From: Diadema setosum
Taxonomy: Eukaryota > Echinodermata > Echinoidea > Diadematoida > Diadematidae
DNA length: 64,000 nucleotides
Direction of reading: 5' to 3'
Assembly: GCA_033980235.1 (NCBI GenBank)
Contig: CM067072.1
Location: 16,247,047-16,311,046 of the forward strand
The notes under the pieces are model-generated. The model saw only the letters and a program-made list of their open reading frames with translations. It did not search any database and was not told the DNA's origin. The position numbers and the translations under genes were made by a program. Positions 45,849 to 56,390 of this stretch are shown one piece after another (the first letter of the stretch is position 1; every line of letters begins with the position of its first letter).

Positions 45849-46022
45849 ATGACAGAGATTTCGCTGCACGCCATCATCTTTTTGACTTTAGTATCCCCAC
45901 TGTCTCTGCAAGCTAAAAGATGGACGATTGAGAAAGCTGGAGTCCAGCGCAGGATCGGTGAATATTTAAACGCTCGGCTATGTCGTCACGGACAAAAATG
46001 CATTATGCATCTATCTAATTAA
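45849..46022 (+). CDS. Candidate small secreted peptide (57 aa)
   Basis: From ATG 45849 (A at -3) the frame encodes 57 residues: a classic signal peptide (MTEISLHAIIFLTLVSPLSL, likely cut after QA at residue 22), then about 35 residues that are basic (KRW, QRR, ARLCRHGQK) with two cysteines (near residues 43 and 49) and a short C-terminus. The frame is open further upstream, but that part is low-complexity. The peptide could be a hormone-like or antimicrobial precursor, or the first exon of a secreted protein. I recognise no family. It lies in the first intron of gene X on the same strand. Conservation in a related genome would decide. Confidence 0.35.
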   Translation: MTEISLHAIIFLTLVSPLSLQAKRWTIEKAGVQRRIGEYLNARLCRHGQKCIMHLSN

Positions 46023-46238
46023 TTTCTCTTTGTCGTCCTCGACGTCGACACGGAGGCGGAGCGCGGATGAAACCCGGTCCAAGGCACGTAGGAGACCCTC
46101 CCGCTGCCGACGGCACCGGTCTCGAGGGCCCGGAGCCGACGGCTCGGGAGGAGATAGACAAACCAGCAACGCCGGAATAAAACAGGAAATACATAAGGCC
46201 GCGACAGCAGCAACAACTTCGCCTTTTACTGTTATATA

Positions 46239-46274
<36 letters not shown>

Positions 46275-46379
46275 ACAATAGAACATTTACGTATAGCACT
46301 ATATATATATATATATATATATATTTATAGCACATATAACATATAGCATTAGAACAATAACATATAGAACAATAACAAA
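46023..46379. other. GC-rich block followed by TA microsatellites
   Basis: The stretch 46023-46195 is unusually GC-rich with frames open in several registers but no known motif. (TA)n tracts lie at 46233-46274 and 46298-46325. It is probably part of the adjoining Penelope-like remnant, which typically lies near such TA runs. Confidence 0.4.
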
Positions 46380-47070
46380 TTTTTATTGTTCTCTCAGTAT
46401 CAACACTTGAGAAAGGGCGGCGAGACGCTCGAAAATTTGTGTGCAGAAATAAACCGTTGGTGTTACAGCATGAACTTTGTTCCAGTTTTGTTATATAACT
46501 GATATATATATATATAAGTGCGAAGAGTTTGTGAAGGATTCATGAAAAAAGTGCTCTATGCTAATATATAGCAGAGAGATATATTCATTTAACCTTGGCG
46601 CACGGAGACCGCTACCTACGGTTTCACGTCCTTCCACTGGACAATCTTCATGCGGATTGGCTCCTAAGGCCGGTTGGCTGCGCCGCGCGGTGGGTCAGTT
46701 GCACGCTCCGGTGGCTTCCTGGCTGGTCGACTCCGGTGTCTGCACTTTGATAATAGTTCTGATCTCTTATTAAGTGCGTCTTTGTTGCGGATGATGGTAA
46801 ATTTTTCCTCCAAGCAAAGGTTGCACAAGCCGCTTCTTCTCATGTTTAAGTTCATGTTTAACAATGTTTAAGCCACCATGCGCCATGACGATGAGGAAAA
46901 ATCATACTGCGGCCTGGCAGGGGGTACATCTAAAGACAGGTACAGAAATTACATCAAGTCCATCAAGCACGAAAAGTACAAGAACGAAACCCAGCTCTCA
47001 AAATATATACGGAATCTGAAGAAAGCGAACAAAAAATATACATTAACTTGGGACAGATCAACTTAAAAAA
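46380..47070. pseudogene. Rearranged Penelope-like element (GIY-YIG endonuclease remnant)
   Basis: On the plus strand, 46878-47066 encodes a GIY-YIG-type segment: 'SYCGLAGGTSKDRYRNYIKS', then HEKYKNETQLSKYI and LKKANKKYTLTW. The YIG motif is changed to YCG, and the conserved Arg and Glu are present. On the minus strand, 46864-46664 encodes the piece that normally follows it: CNLCLEEKFTII and LNKRSELLSKCRHR. The two halves are head to head with the break near 46867-46877, so the element carries an internal inversion. Minus-strand 46655-46605 resembles a hammerhead core. Plus-strand 46400-46450 (TTGAGAAAGG...CTCGAAAATTTG, AATAAA) resembles a Penelope-type tail that ends at (TA)n (46502-46517). 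Confidence 0.75.
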
Positions 47071-47088
47071 GATCAACTTAAACATACG

Positions 47089-47414
47089 GGCCCGAATTCA
47101 CGAAGGTGGTACAAATGAAACCATGGTTTAAACCATGGACAAAAACCATGGAGCGCCAAGTGTCGCATGGAATATTTAGTTACGAAATCAGTCATTTCGT
47201 TGACGAAATGATTATTTTGTAACAAAAGGACAACATTTTGTAACTAAGTGAACATTTCGTCCACGAAATGATAATTTCGTTAACGAAACGGTCATTTTGT
47301 CGACGAAATGACCAATTTCGCAACAAAATATTCCGTGCGACACTTGGCACTCCATGGTTTTTGTCCATGGTTTAAACCATGGTTTCATTTGTACCACCTT
47401 CGTGAATTCGGGCC
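47089..47414. mobile_element. 326-bp palindromic MITE
   Basis: The inverted ends GGCCCGAATTCACGAAGGTG extend inward for over 60 bp with the ATG-centred palindromes AAACCATGGTTT and CCATGG. The middle is a run of TCGT/ACGAAATG units in alternating orientation. ACG on both sides (47086-47088 and 47415-47417) may be a 3-bp target duplication. No coding. Confidence 0.8.
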
Positions 47415-47419
47415 ACGGG

Positions 47420-47685
47420 GTCCGTTTCATGAAAGTCTTAAGAGAGACTTTCTCTCTCCTAAGTCACACATAGGAGAGACTTTGCTAAAAACCGTTTCAT
47501 GATAAAGCTATCGCATAAAGCTATCACATAAACTCAGACTTAGGAGAGACTTTTTCTACAAACCATTTCATGAACGAAGCTAGCACATAAAGTCTCTCCT
47601 AACTTGGCAAAGCTATCACATAAATCTAGGAGTGGTCAGGAGCACTCCTAAGTTTATGTGATAGCTTTTTGAGAGTCATTGTATC
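47420..47685. mobile_element. TIR repeat with GTCCGTTTCATGAAA end (partial)
   Basis: It starts GTCCGTTTCATGAAAGTCTT and contains several 'AGGAGAGACTTT' and 'AAGCTATCACATAAA' units in both orientations. The same termini occur inverted at 58020-58176 (TTCATGAAACGGAC). The two stretches are members of one interspersed, internally repetitive family. Confidence 0.65.
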
Positions 47686-47689
47686 AAAC

Positions 47690-49110
47690 TTTTTTTCTCA
47701 TTTTTGGAGTAATTGACCCCAAATTTGACATGTGTGACCACTGTCAAAGGTAGATGTGCAAGACATCTTTTTACTGTCAAAGGTAGATGTGCAAGACATC
47801 TTTTTCGTTAATATCGCGTAATGCTTTGCCATGGCAACGACATATTTTCATAAAAATCATACAAATTATTGTGGATTACACTACTACACTCAGTTTTAAA
47901 GCAATGCAGTTGAAATTCAGCATAGAATCAGATCAATGTAATGTGTCAGTTGTGCAAGACGCTTTTTTTCCGTGTGTGGATGTGAAGAAATCTGTTGCCA
48001 TGGCAACAAGTTTTTTCTATACCAATCATACAAAGAAATATGTGGATTGATCTAATTTCGTATAGTTTTTTAGCATTTGGCCTAAATTTTGGCACATGTG
48101 ACCGCTACAGTATGTAGATGTGTAAAACTAATCTTTTGTTGATGTTGAACAATGCGTTGCCATGGTAACAGCATTTTTTCACTTAAAAGCATCTAAAAAT
48201 ATTGTGAATTCAGATAAATTTGTCAGTCTTTGAGCAATGGCTTGAAATTTGGCACATGTGACTGATATAGTACGTAGATGTGCAAACTTAATTTTTTCGT
48301 CATTGTTGAACAATGTGTTGCCATGGTAACAACAGACTTTGAATAAAAAGCATACAAAACTATTGTAGATTCAGCCATCTCCCTCAGCTTTTGAGCATTT
48401 GGCTTGAAATTTGGCACATGTGACCACTATGATATGCAGTTGTGCAATTTTCAACCTTTCATAGATATGGAACATCGTGTTGCCATGGTAAAAGCATTTT
48501 GCAATGAATATAATACAAAAAAATTGTGGATTCAGTTTACTCCTTCAGTATTTGAGCATTTTACTTGAAATTTGGCACATGAGACTGCTAAAGTACATTG
48601 ACTGATGTGCGAATTTCTTCTTTGATCGTTGTCAATGTGTTGCCATGGTAACAGAGTATTTTGAATGAAAATCATATAAAAATACTGTGGAGTCAGCTAA
48701 CTTCCTCAGCTTTTGAGCATTTGACTTGATATTTGACACATGTGACAGTCATAATATGTATTTGTGTAAACCTTCCTTTCAAATTTTCTTCCATTAATAT
48801 TGGACAGTGTGTTGCCATGGTAACATCATTTTTTTTAATGAAAATCATAGGACTTACCAGTTTATTCATCCAACTCCCTCAGTTTTTGAGCACTTGATTT
48901 GCGATACGTAATTATGACACATATGACGAACAGAATATTTTAATAAACAAAACACAACTTCATTCAATGTTGAACAATGCGTTCCCATGGTAACAACTTT
49001 AAAAAGAAATAAAACCGTATAAAGTTAGTGCTGGTTGAACGAACTCCCTCAGTTGGAGGTGGGGGTAAAAATCAAAATGAGTGATAGTTCAAGTTTCTGC
49101 AGGTATTCAT
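47690..49110 (+). repeat. ~165-bp tandem array, each unit with an X-box palindrome
   Basis: Eight diverged units are 160-172 bp apart. Each has GTTGCCATGGTAAC or a close variant (starts 47825, 47994, 48156, 48317, 48479, 48639, 48811 and 48981). Each also has 'AAATCATACAAA' followed by an A/T run, 'CTCAGTTTTTGAGCATTTG' and 'AATTTGGCACATGTGAC', then a short 'GATGTGCAA' link. The array ends with a GTGGGGGTA...GAGTGATAGTTC block that is also found in the foldback arms (about 7845 and 11270). The palindrome is the binding consensus of RFX factors. No coding frame. Confidence 0.85.
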
Positions 49111-49244
49111 GGTTTCATACTTGGATTTGATTTTACTCATCAATTGCCACAATTGAAACACATTTCATTCAAAGATGCAGAATGACAAGCGCCGATAATG
49201 ATTCAATTTCATTCATTCACCACTATCAATTTCATACTCATTAA

Positions 49245-50228
49245 CCCTATTAAGCCCAAGCTATTTTGACCCTTCCCAGGCCCAAGGGTGGGGGGGGGGG
49301 CACATTGTGCCCCCCTATATAACTTTGTTATTGTTTGATGTCTCATCGTCATATTTGGCACATGGGTAGAGCAACTCATACTCTACATGACCGCATACAT
49401 GATTTTTTTTGAAGGTCACCCATAGAGGGCGCTATTTATCAAAATATAAAGAAATACATAGGAAATATGCTAAAAACATGATTTTTCTGTGTAATTTCTT
49501 TATCCCCAGTATATATGTCTTATCATAGACCAATATTTTTGATATTTGCCACAAATGATGTGGAAGTCAAAGCTGATTATTTGGTATGGTTGAAATTTCT
49601 CAAGGTCACCACATGGGGGCGCTATTCATAACAAAATAAAGAAATACATTATGAGACCTATGATGTATTGTTTGGGATAGGTACATGCATAGTAATCATA
49701 TTTCATATTCCCATAATATTGGAATTTTAAGTTTGCAGATTGATAATGTGATAAACAAATGATATTAGAGGTATAACTTGGGTGAAGGAATCAAAATGAC
49801 ACAAAATAGAACGTCAATCTTTGGAAAATACTTTTATTTTCAAGCATCTCTATTATATCTATTGTTTTATGCTGTTGGCACAGAAAAACAAAGGAAATAA
49901 TAGGAAAACATTTCAAGGCCATAATTACTTCACATTATGCTTCTTCAGCAAATTTCAGCTAAGAAACGCCCATTTCATACATTATAATATTGTAAATTTG
50001 AATTGGAACAGAAAAATACGCAAAAAATCTGACTGACATGGTTGTCAGTTTATGGTTGCCATGGCAACCAGCAATATCAAATATAGCTAAATTATATATC
50101 AAAACGTTCGGAATAAGATTTTAGGAAAAATCACCAAATTTGGTTAAAATTGGATAAAGGGCAAAGGAGTGGCGAATGAAAATCTGGTAGGGGCACAATG
50201 TGCCCCCCCCCCCTTGGGCTTTATAGGG
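49245..50228. mobile_element. piggyBac-like non-autonomous element, 984 bp
   Basis: Inverted tips CCCTATTAAGCCCAAG and CTTGGGCTTTATAGGG are flanked by TTAA at 49241-49244 and 50229-50232, the piggyBac signature. Just inside each end is a G/C homopolymer with GGGCACATTGTGCCC-type palindromes (about 49287-49310 and 50188-50210). The interior is AT-rich, with one X-box-like GGTTGCCATGGCAACC at about 50053. No transposase frame is present. Confidence 0.85.
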
Positions 50229-50232
50229 TTAA

Positions 50233-51950
50233 TATTAGTTCTACACAATTTAACTACATGTCATGTGACAGATTATGTAACTGCAGAAACTATTGAAACA
50301 GTTGTTGCTGTCAAATTTTCATATTCTGGTTGCCTGATTCATTGGAAAATCTGATCTTGAAAACATGTATTTCATTATTCAACATCGTCATAATCACAGC
50401 ACAATTATCATAACCACAATGATGATACTGGTAAGAGTCTTTGTGAAATTATTATCACTCACAGTATTTTCTGGTATTACACTCCACTTCATTTCTACAT
50501 AATAAGTTATTCTTAATTATATCTTTCTGATAAAATTATAATTGCCCGCATAGATATAATTTTCTAACTTGGTTACATAAAGTATACCGTCACACGCCTG
50601 GACACAATAACAAAAATAATGCACTGCAACGTTCACTGATGTATTTATGTTTGGATCACTTAAACCTCAACACATCTTTCATAATCATTTGAAATATTTT
50701 CATGGTTTATTAATCAAATTGTGAAAGCAGCTGAACTTCAAGCAATTCTATCAATGCAAATATTTGGTAAGCATACAGTGATATGTGTTGCAATCCACTC
50801 TTTTTGCACTCTGAGGTTCCCTACATCAGAATACTAATTATGATAATAGTACTAATAATAATGACCTTGTCTACTACACAATAGCTTTTATTCATCGAAG
50901 CAATCAGAAATCAGACTGTTATGTGCTGACAGAGATTTGCATTTGTCCATTTTAAAATGGTTTCTTCCACTTTACTATAAATCTTCTTTTCTTTTTTTAT
51001 CTTTTTTTTTTATTTATTTATCTTTTTTTTAGTGTGCTTCGATTCACCCGTTTGCTTTTCACCGACTTTTTTGCATGCTTAGCTGTTCTGTTTTGTTTTG
51101 CAATGCATTTGTTTCTCTTTTCTTCTAAGGGGGATTTGTCTCATTTCTGGTTTTGGTTAATGCCTGGCAAAGCACTTATGCCATCACCTATGGACTCATC
51201 TATGACAAAACTCTGAGTGAAGTTCAGCAGTCAAACTGCAATAGTCTGATTGTAGCTTCATATCTAACACTGCAATTGTGACTCTGCATCACAAAACCCC
51301 CCAAAAGTCACTAAAAGTCACCAAACATTGATTTCTGGTTAAAGGGATGGTGTAGTTTTGGTTGAGACCTGGTTTCAGATTTGTGTGTGTGTGTGTGTGT
51401 GTGATATAATGAGAAACCTCTTCTGAAATATGAAAGGGCACATAATTCCAAGAAGAATTCAATGTTTACTTGATGAAATTGGTTTTGAAATGGCTGAAAT
51501 ATGCAAAATAAGCGATTCCTAATAAAAGGTGGAACCAACCTTTCATTAGAATTGCTTTTACTTTGTTTTACTTTGTTTTTGGATGTCTCAGCCATTTCAA
51601 AATCGATTTTCATCAAATGAACTTTGAATTCCTCTGAGAATGGTATGCTCTGTAGCACTTCATTAGTGGTTTCTTAGTATCTTCCAAAAAGTTAAAAGCT
51701 CAATCCTCTTTCTGAAAGAGCAGACTCTAAGATTTAAAATGATGTACAACTCAATTCAGATGGACTCTCCTAACCTATTTGTATATTAGCAAAGCACAAC
51801 CTCTGCAAAATCATAATCCTTTCCATGTTAGTTCCGACTTTTAGTTGTTTTGCTGGATGTGAAACATTGATGTGTATACTACGTAAAAGATAAAAGCCGA
51901 AATAATTAATGAAATCACCGTGATGTTCATATTATTTCACACTGTATTTT
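50233..51950 (+). other. Intron sequence of gene X; short repeats only
   Basis: Holds T-rich runs (about 50985-51030), a GAAGTTCAGCAGTC module (about 51220) shared with 53.7 and 55.8 kb, (GT)n (51380-51401) and an inverted copy of a 30.5-kb repeat (51705-51775). A duplicated block (51440-51500 and 51590-51660) is inverted around a TTTTACTTTG centre. No gene is called. Confidence 0.45.
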
Positions 51951-51959
51951 ACAAATGAA

Positions 51960-52470
51960 TGATTTCATTCTTTCAGAATGGTCCGTTATAATGAGGAAGA
52001 GATAGCCGTAAAAAGGATCACGAATTCAACCATGTCGTGTACCTTTCAAGGACACATGTACAAAATGCGAAGAGATTTTGGGGAGAAAAATACAAAATGA
52101 ATTTTCAACCCCTGCTGGTGCAAACATCATGGAATACAGCCTAAATAATTGATAATGTAATCATCGCGATCCCACTGGGCGCACACAGCGTAAAATAAGT
52201 TTAATAATGCATGTCACTCTGCTTGCACCCATGTTCAGAAAAAAAAAGTAACAAATGTTTTTAATACAATGTGATTTTGTTTATTACAATTTCATACTGT
52301 TTCGAAAATGATATTTTCATTCCTTCAGAATGGTTCAATACACGAGGAAGAGATAGGTGTAGAAAGGATTACGAATTCAACCCTGCCGTGCACTTTTCGA
52401 GAAGGCATGCACAACACACGCGAAGAGATTTTTCAGAAGAAAAGCAAAGAACGCGTTTTCAACCCCTTCT
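51960..52470 (+). other. Tandem exon-like duplication
   Basis: Two homologous blocks start after pyrimidine-CAG acceptors at 51976 and 52329, 353 bp apart. The second is open for 47 codons ('NGSIHEEEIGVERITNSTLP', CTFREGMHN, EEIFQKKSKERVFN). The first keeps 'NEEEIAVKRITNSTMSCTF' but has a 1-bp shift near its start. Neither has a clear donor, and neither matches the phase of gene X. They could be decayed duplicated exons or part of an interspersed repeat. Confidence 0.35.
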
Positions 52471-52629
52471 TTTTTTTTTATTCTTTTGGTATCAACTCAC
52501 AAATGATTCCTTTTTATTCTTTCTCAATAACAATGATCCATTTACTTGTGTAATAACAACACAAAGACTGCTCAAAGTTTGATTGCTTGGTATATGTGAC
52601 TCCATGCTTATGTTTTCTTTGTTTTTAGT

Positions 52630-52716
52630 GCGTACGGTTATAACGAGGAACCGGTTATAACGAGGCAATATTGGCGGTCCCACGGACCTCGTTATAACAG
52701 GGTTTCACTGTATATA
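52630..52716 (-). mobile_element. pogo/Tigger-type terminal fragment
   Basis: The right edge reads CCTCGTTATAACAGGGTTTC then ACTG|TA, the inverse of the CAGTGAAACCC...ATAACGAGG tip used by pogo-group Tc1/mariner elements. GTTATAACGAGG occurs twice more just inside. The other terminus is not seen, so this is a partial element. A (TA)n run follows at about 52738-52767. Confidence 0.65.
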
Positions 52717-52739
52717 CATTGATTTTGAAAGATTAAATT

Positions 52740-52767
<28 letters not shown>

Positions 52768-52770
<3 letters not shown>

Positions 52771-54069
52771 AGCGGTAAAAACTATCATATGTTGCATTCA
52801 ACCTGTCTGCATCACCCTCGGCAAGCTCCATGCCTTGAGAATCTTTATGAAAGAAAAAAGAAATACAAATATGGAAAAACAAATATTGGTTACATACTGA
52901 AATTTTATGACACGCCATTCATCCCCTCTGCCTGACATTATACAGAGTGTTAAAATATGTGGGCTTACAGTTGAATGAATACACACACGACTGGCACACA
53001 TATCATTACACAGAACTACTTTTCAGCAATTTCTTATACAGTATATTAGAAACAGTTTAACAGCATCTACGAAAAAAAAAACTAAGAAAATCGTCTGGGA
53101 TGTCATACACAAGAATTAGTGTAGCAGATTCTTCCTGATAACAAAAAAGGTGTGACACAGACTCAAAATGAGAATGTGATTGTGACTTTAAACACTCGCC
53201 TGACAGAACGTTATACATTCATGACTTTTTAAAAAGGATTGTAACTTATGTCAGGCAAGCTGGGGGTTCCAAAATAAACAGAAAGATGATTCAATCGGTT
53301 ATGCAATAAATCAGCTGCATTGCTATGTCAGTGCGTTAATCAACTAATGTAAGCCGTACTGAATTCCTAATTGTGGCTGATACAGACATAAACATTAAAT
53401 CAACTCCCAACTGTGGTGTATAAATGCACTAATTTCTTCATTTCTCGTATGGAACAGTTCACATATAGAGGTGACATTGTTTGTGCACCAAGTCTACGAT
53501 AATTGCTAAAATAAGAAAGACCAAATTACCTGTAACTGATATGTCATCAACAGAGGTTGCCCCTTTTCAACTGTTATTCAAGTTGTTTATTTTGTAAAAT
53601 CTTTATACTTTCAAGTTTAATTTGAGAAAAGCATACCCGTGTTCTAGCGTAGATAAGATGCTGCTATACAGTTTGTAGTCCAATTGCAGTCTGACTCTGA
53701 CCTGGGTGAAGTTCAGCTGCAGTTGTCTGTCCCAAGGCTTGGTGAGGTTCAGCTCTCTTCAAGCCTTTGGGTGTGCAAATATAAGAACAGTTAAATACCA
53801 TACAAACAGAAACATCGGATGCACAAATGGGATAGTTGGAAAATATTTGAGATGAGTGTACATCTTTATTAAAACAAGCAATAATAACATAATGTTCATT
53901 AATGATTATCAATTTTGTAAGATATATTATGTGAACAACAAGTTGTAATTGCCAGTTTTCAAAGTTTGAATCACTATGTAATGAGCCCCTGTTAGCAAAT
54001 TGTAAGAGTATGAGGTAATTTTAGTTATGAATGAGAGGGGAAATTAATAACAAGCATTCACTTTATTCG
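52768..54069. other. Intron sequence, no firm gene
   Basis: AT-rich. On the minus strand, 53775-53700 ('GLKRAEPHQALGQTTAAELH', then PGQSQTAIGLQTV and a stop) shares a 'QSQT' module with the gene Y exon at 56.3 kb. I treat it as a related decayed exon-like repeat unit. Confidence 0.4.
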
Positions 54070-54867
54070 GTTGGCAGCAGAATTATTCACCCCCCTTGCA
54101 TTATCGACACTATAGCAAAATAAATAACATTACAATTACTAAATCATATACAAGTGGTGAACAGATAGTTTATGACAAATGCCTACCTGATCAATAGTCT
54201 TTGATTTGCATATAGTTAGAAACTTTGATCATTCATGCATGAAGAGATAAGGTCCAGTGAGCACATTATGGTCATTTCAGACCTGTCTGTGATCACTGAA
54301 GCATGACGTGTTATGGTCTGATGATAACGATTAATTTCTTTTGTTTTTATGGAATTTTAAATAGTATCTTCCATTCTATACACAACTCTTAGCATTTCAT
54401 TGGGTTATATTCATTTTGACATGACTTAAACTTTGAATTATTAATATCACGGCTAAACCTCTGTACAAACTCTATGGTGGCAACTTTCACTAGAAATGAG
54501 TTCATTTAAATATTTTTGTACAATGAAAAATGCCAATTGAAATATTACGAATCCTACATCAAATTCCATCATATTGTGTCACCTATCAAAACATTGAGTG
54601 AACAAACCATATTCAACGAAGCATTTCAGTGATCACTGAAAGGACTGAAAATGACCATAAATGTGCTCACTGGACCATATCTCTTTATACATGAATGATC
54701 AAAGTTTGTAACTATATGCAAATCAAAGGCTACTGATCTGTTATTTACTTGTAGCAAACTATCTGATCACCACTTGTATGATTTAGAAATGATCTCAGTT
54801 ATAATGTAATTCATTATGCCAGAGTGTCCAACATGCAAGAGAGGGGCTGAATAATTTTGCTGCCAAC
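54070..54867. mobile_element. Foldback TIR element, ~800 bp
   Basis: Ends GTTGGCAGCAGAATTATTCA and TGAATAATTTTGCTGCCAAC are inverted. Similarity continues inward to about 54310 and 54625 (for example ATCATTCATGCATGAAGAGA and GGTCCAGTGAGCACAT), leaving a central ~310-bp unpaired part. The arms are more diverged than in the 7.5-kb foldback, so it is older. No coding. Confidence 0.8.
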
Positions 54868-56191
54868 TGTAAATGATCAAGATAACATGATTTCTCAACT
54901 TGCTTCAATAGCTAAAAATAATCATTTAACACACCAAATGAAGATGGTGGAATATCCATGACACTGTCACTTGACTTTTCCATTTGCATCTTGCCCCCAG
55001 TCCTTAACTCTGAAGTGGATGAAGTTCACATGTTGTCTGGTCCTTGGCTGTTTTGAGTTTATTCAATATACAAGAACAGTAATGTGTTAATATCTTACAA
55101 ACAAAACAATAGTGCAGGACATGGGACATTAGAAAGTATATTAGAGATGGGTGCTTTGCCTTTGCTATAACAAGCTATAGCAATCAAATTGAAAAGCCCT
55201 ACCATTGATTTTGAAAGAATGAATTCACTAGTATCTACTGATCCATAAGCTATAAATAGGACTTTTCACAGTTTAAAATGATTAGCTATGTCGAATATTC
55301 TTGTTTCAAACATTGTAAGAGCATAAGGTGGTTTTGATACTAGAAAAGGGAGAGGGTATATAAACAATCATAGTAGGGCCTACATTATTAAGATAACGTG
55401 ACTGCTAAAGTTTGTTTCAGGAGCTTGATACATGTAGACATGCAGGTACCCCCCCCCCTTCCATGAATTATCTCTTTTCAATTGGATCAGTATGTAATAT
55501 TCTACAGATAGTGAAATAAAAAAATGCAAAAAACAGTTGTTTCTAGAAGGGTCACTATTCACTGGATAAGAATGTTTGTTTTCAATTACCAAGATGGACA
55601 TTACAGCAAACATTGTTTTCAATATTTCCTGTCTAACACTATTCAACTAAAAATACAGAGACAATTTGATGTCCAAATGTAAATAATGTTGCAATTGTAG
55701 TATTTGAAAATATACAGATATGATGTCTGCTAAAATAGTATTATAAGCTAAAATACTTGCATTCTGTTGAAGGTGACCATGCTGGTAGATACATCGTAAG
55801 TCTCAACGAAGTTCAGTAGCAGTCTAGCTGTGGAGAAGATGGAAGTTCAGCAGTTTGGTTCTGTGTTCAGTGAAGTTCAGCAACTGACTCTGGGCTTTAT
55901 GAGATGAAGAAGTCTGATTGTAGCAGTCCGACTGATGTTCCATATCTAACGTTATAATTAAAAAAGTGAATACAAAATAGAAAATGCGTTTTCAAACTGT
56001 TGTTTGATTATACAAGATTTTACACACAATATCTAGAATCTGCATGAAATTTGAAATCAGTTCACATGTTTTTGCAGTTTAAATATATAAAGGACCTTAT
56101 ATTATTATTATTATTTTTTTTTAGGGGGATGATTAAAAGACATACTACTAGTATTTGAGTTGTCTCAATTCAACATGTGTAAGCCTATAGT
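54868..56191. other. Intron sequence with GAAGTTCAGC repeat modules
   Basis: The 'GAAGTTCAGCAG' word with nearby 'CTGATTGTAGCAGTC' recurs at about 55010, 55803, 55850 and 55876, and outside this stretch at about 51220 and 53707. A C8 run lies at 55450 and (TTA)n at 56101. No open exon is supported here. Confidence 0.45.
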
Positions 56192-56390
56192 TTAGGGTAT
56201 TATGACTTCTTGAGGTTCTAGATCTTGTCGATAGGCATCCATGTTGCAAGGTCTACATCTACCTAAGATCTTGTAGGACCATCTGTACTGTGGCTTCACA
56301 TTCGGGTTGATCACAGTTACAGCCTGAGATGCAGCCACAGTCTGACTCTGATCATCAACTGTTGTCATGTCATCATCATCAATTAAATTG
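56192..56390 (-). CDS. Gene Y candidate terminal exon
   Basis: After an acceptor on the minus strand (ACTTCTTTTAG, ending at 56391), the frame is open for 65 codons to TAA 56194-56192: acidic 'NLIDDDDMTTVDDQSQTV', then AASQAVTVINPNVKPQYRWS, then YKILGRCRPCNMDAY and a short acidic tail. Codon-like composition, a CxxC pair (CRPC) and a clean stop suggest a real exon. It is in phase with a possible first exon at 57512-57469. The family is unknown. A weaker copy of the INPNVKP region (CCCGAACGCGAAG) lies near 56970-57010. It could also be a frame in an unrecognised repeat. Confidence 0.4.

Noticed and set aside
45664..45852. Frames around the GTGCGTGCGTGC repeat
   Set aside because: Low complexity. 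Only the part from the ATG at 45849 has a sensible signal-peptide structure.
46015..46335. Frames rich in Tyr-Ile
   Set aside because: Generated by (TA)n microsatellites. The same applies near 33.5, 42.0, 58.2 and 61.6 kb.
51976..52060. Internal exon of gene X
   Set aside because: In phase 2 both exon-like blocks hit stops, so they cannot join exons 1 and 2 of gene X.
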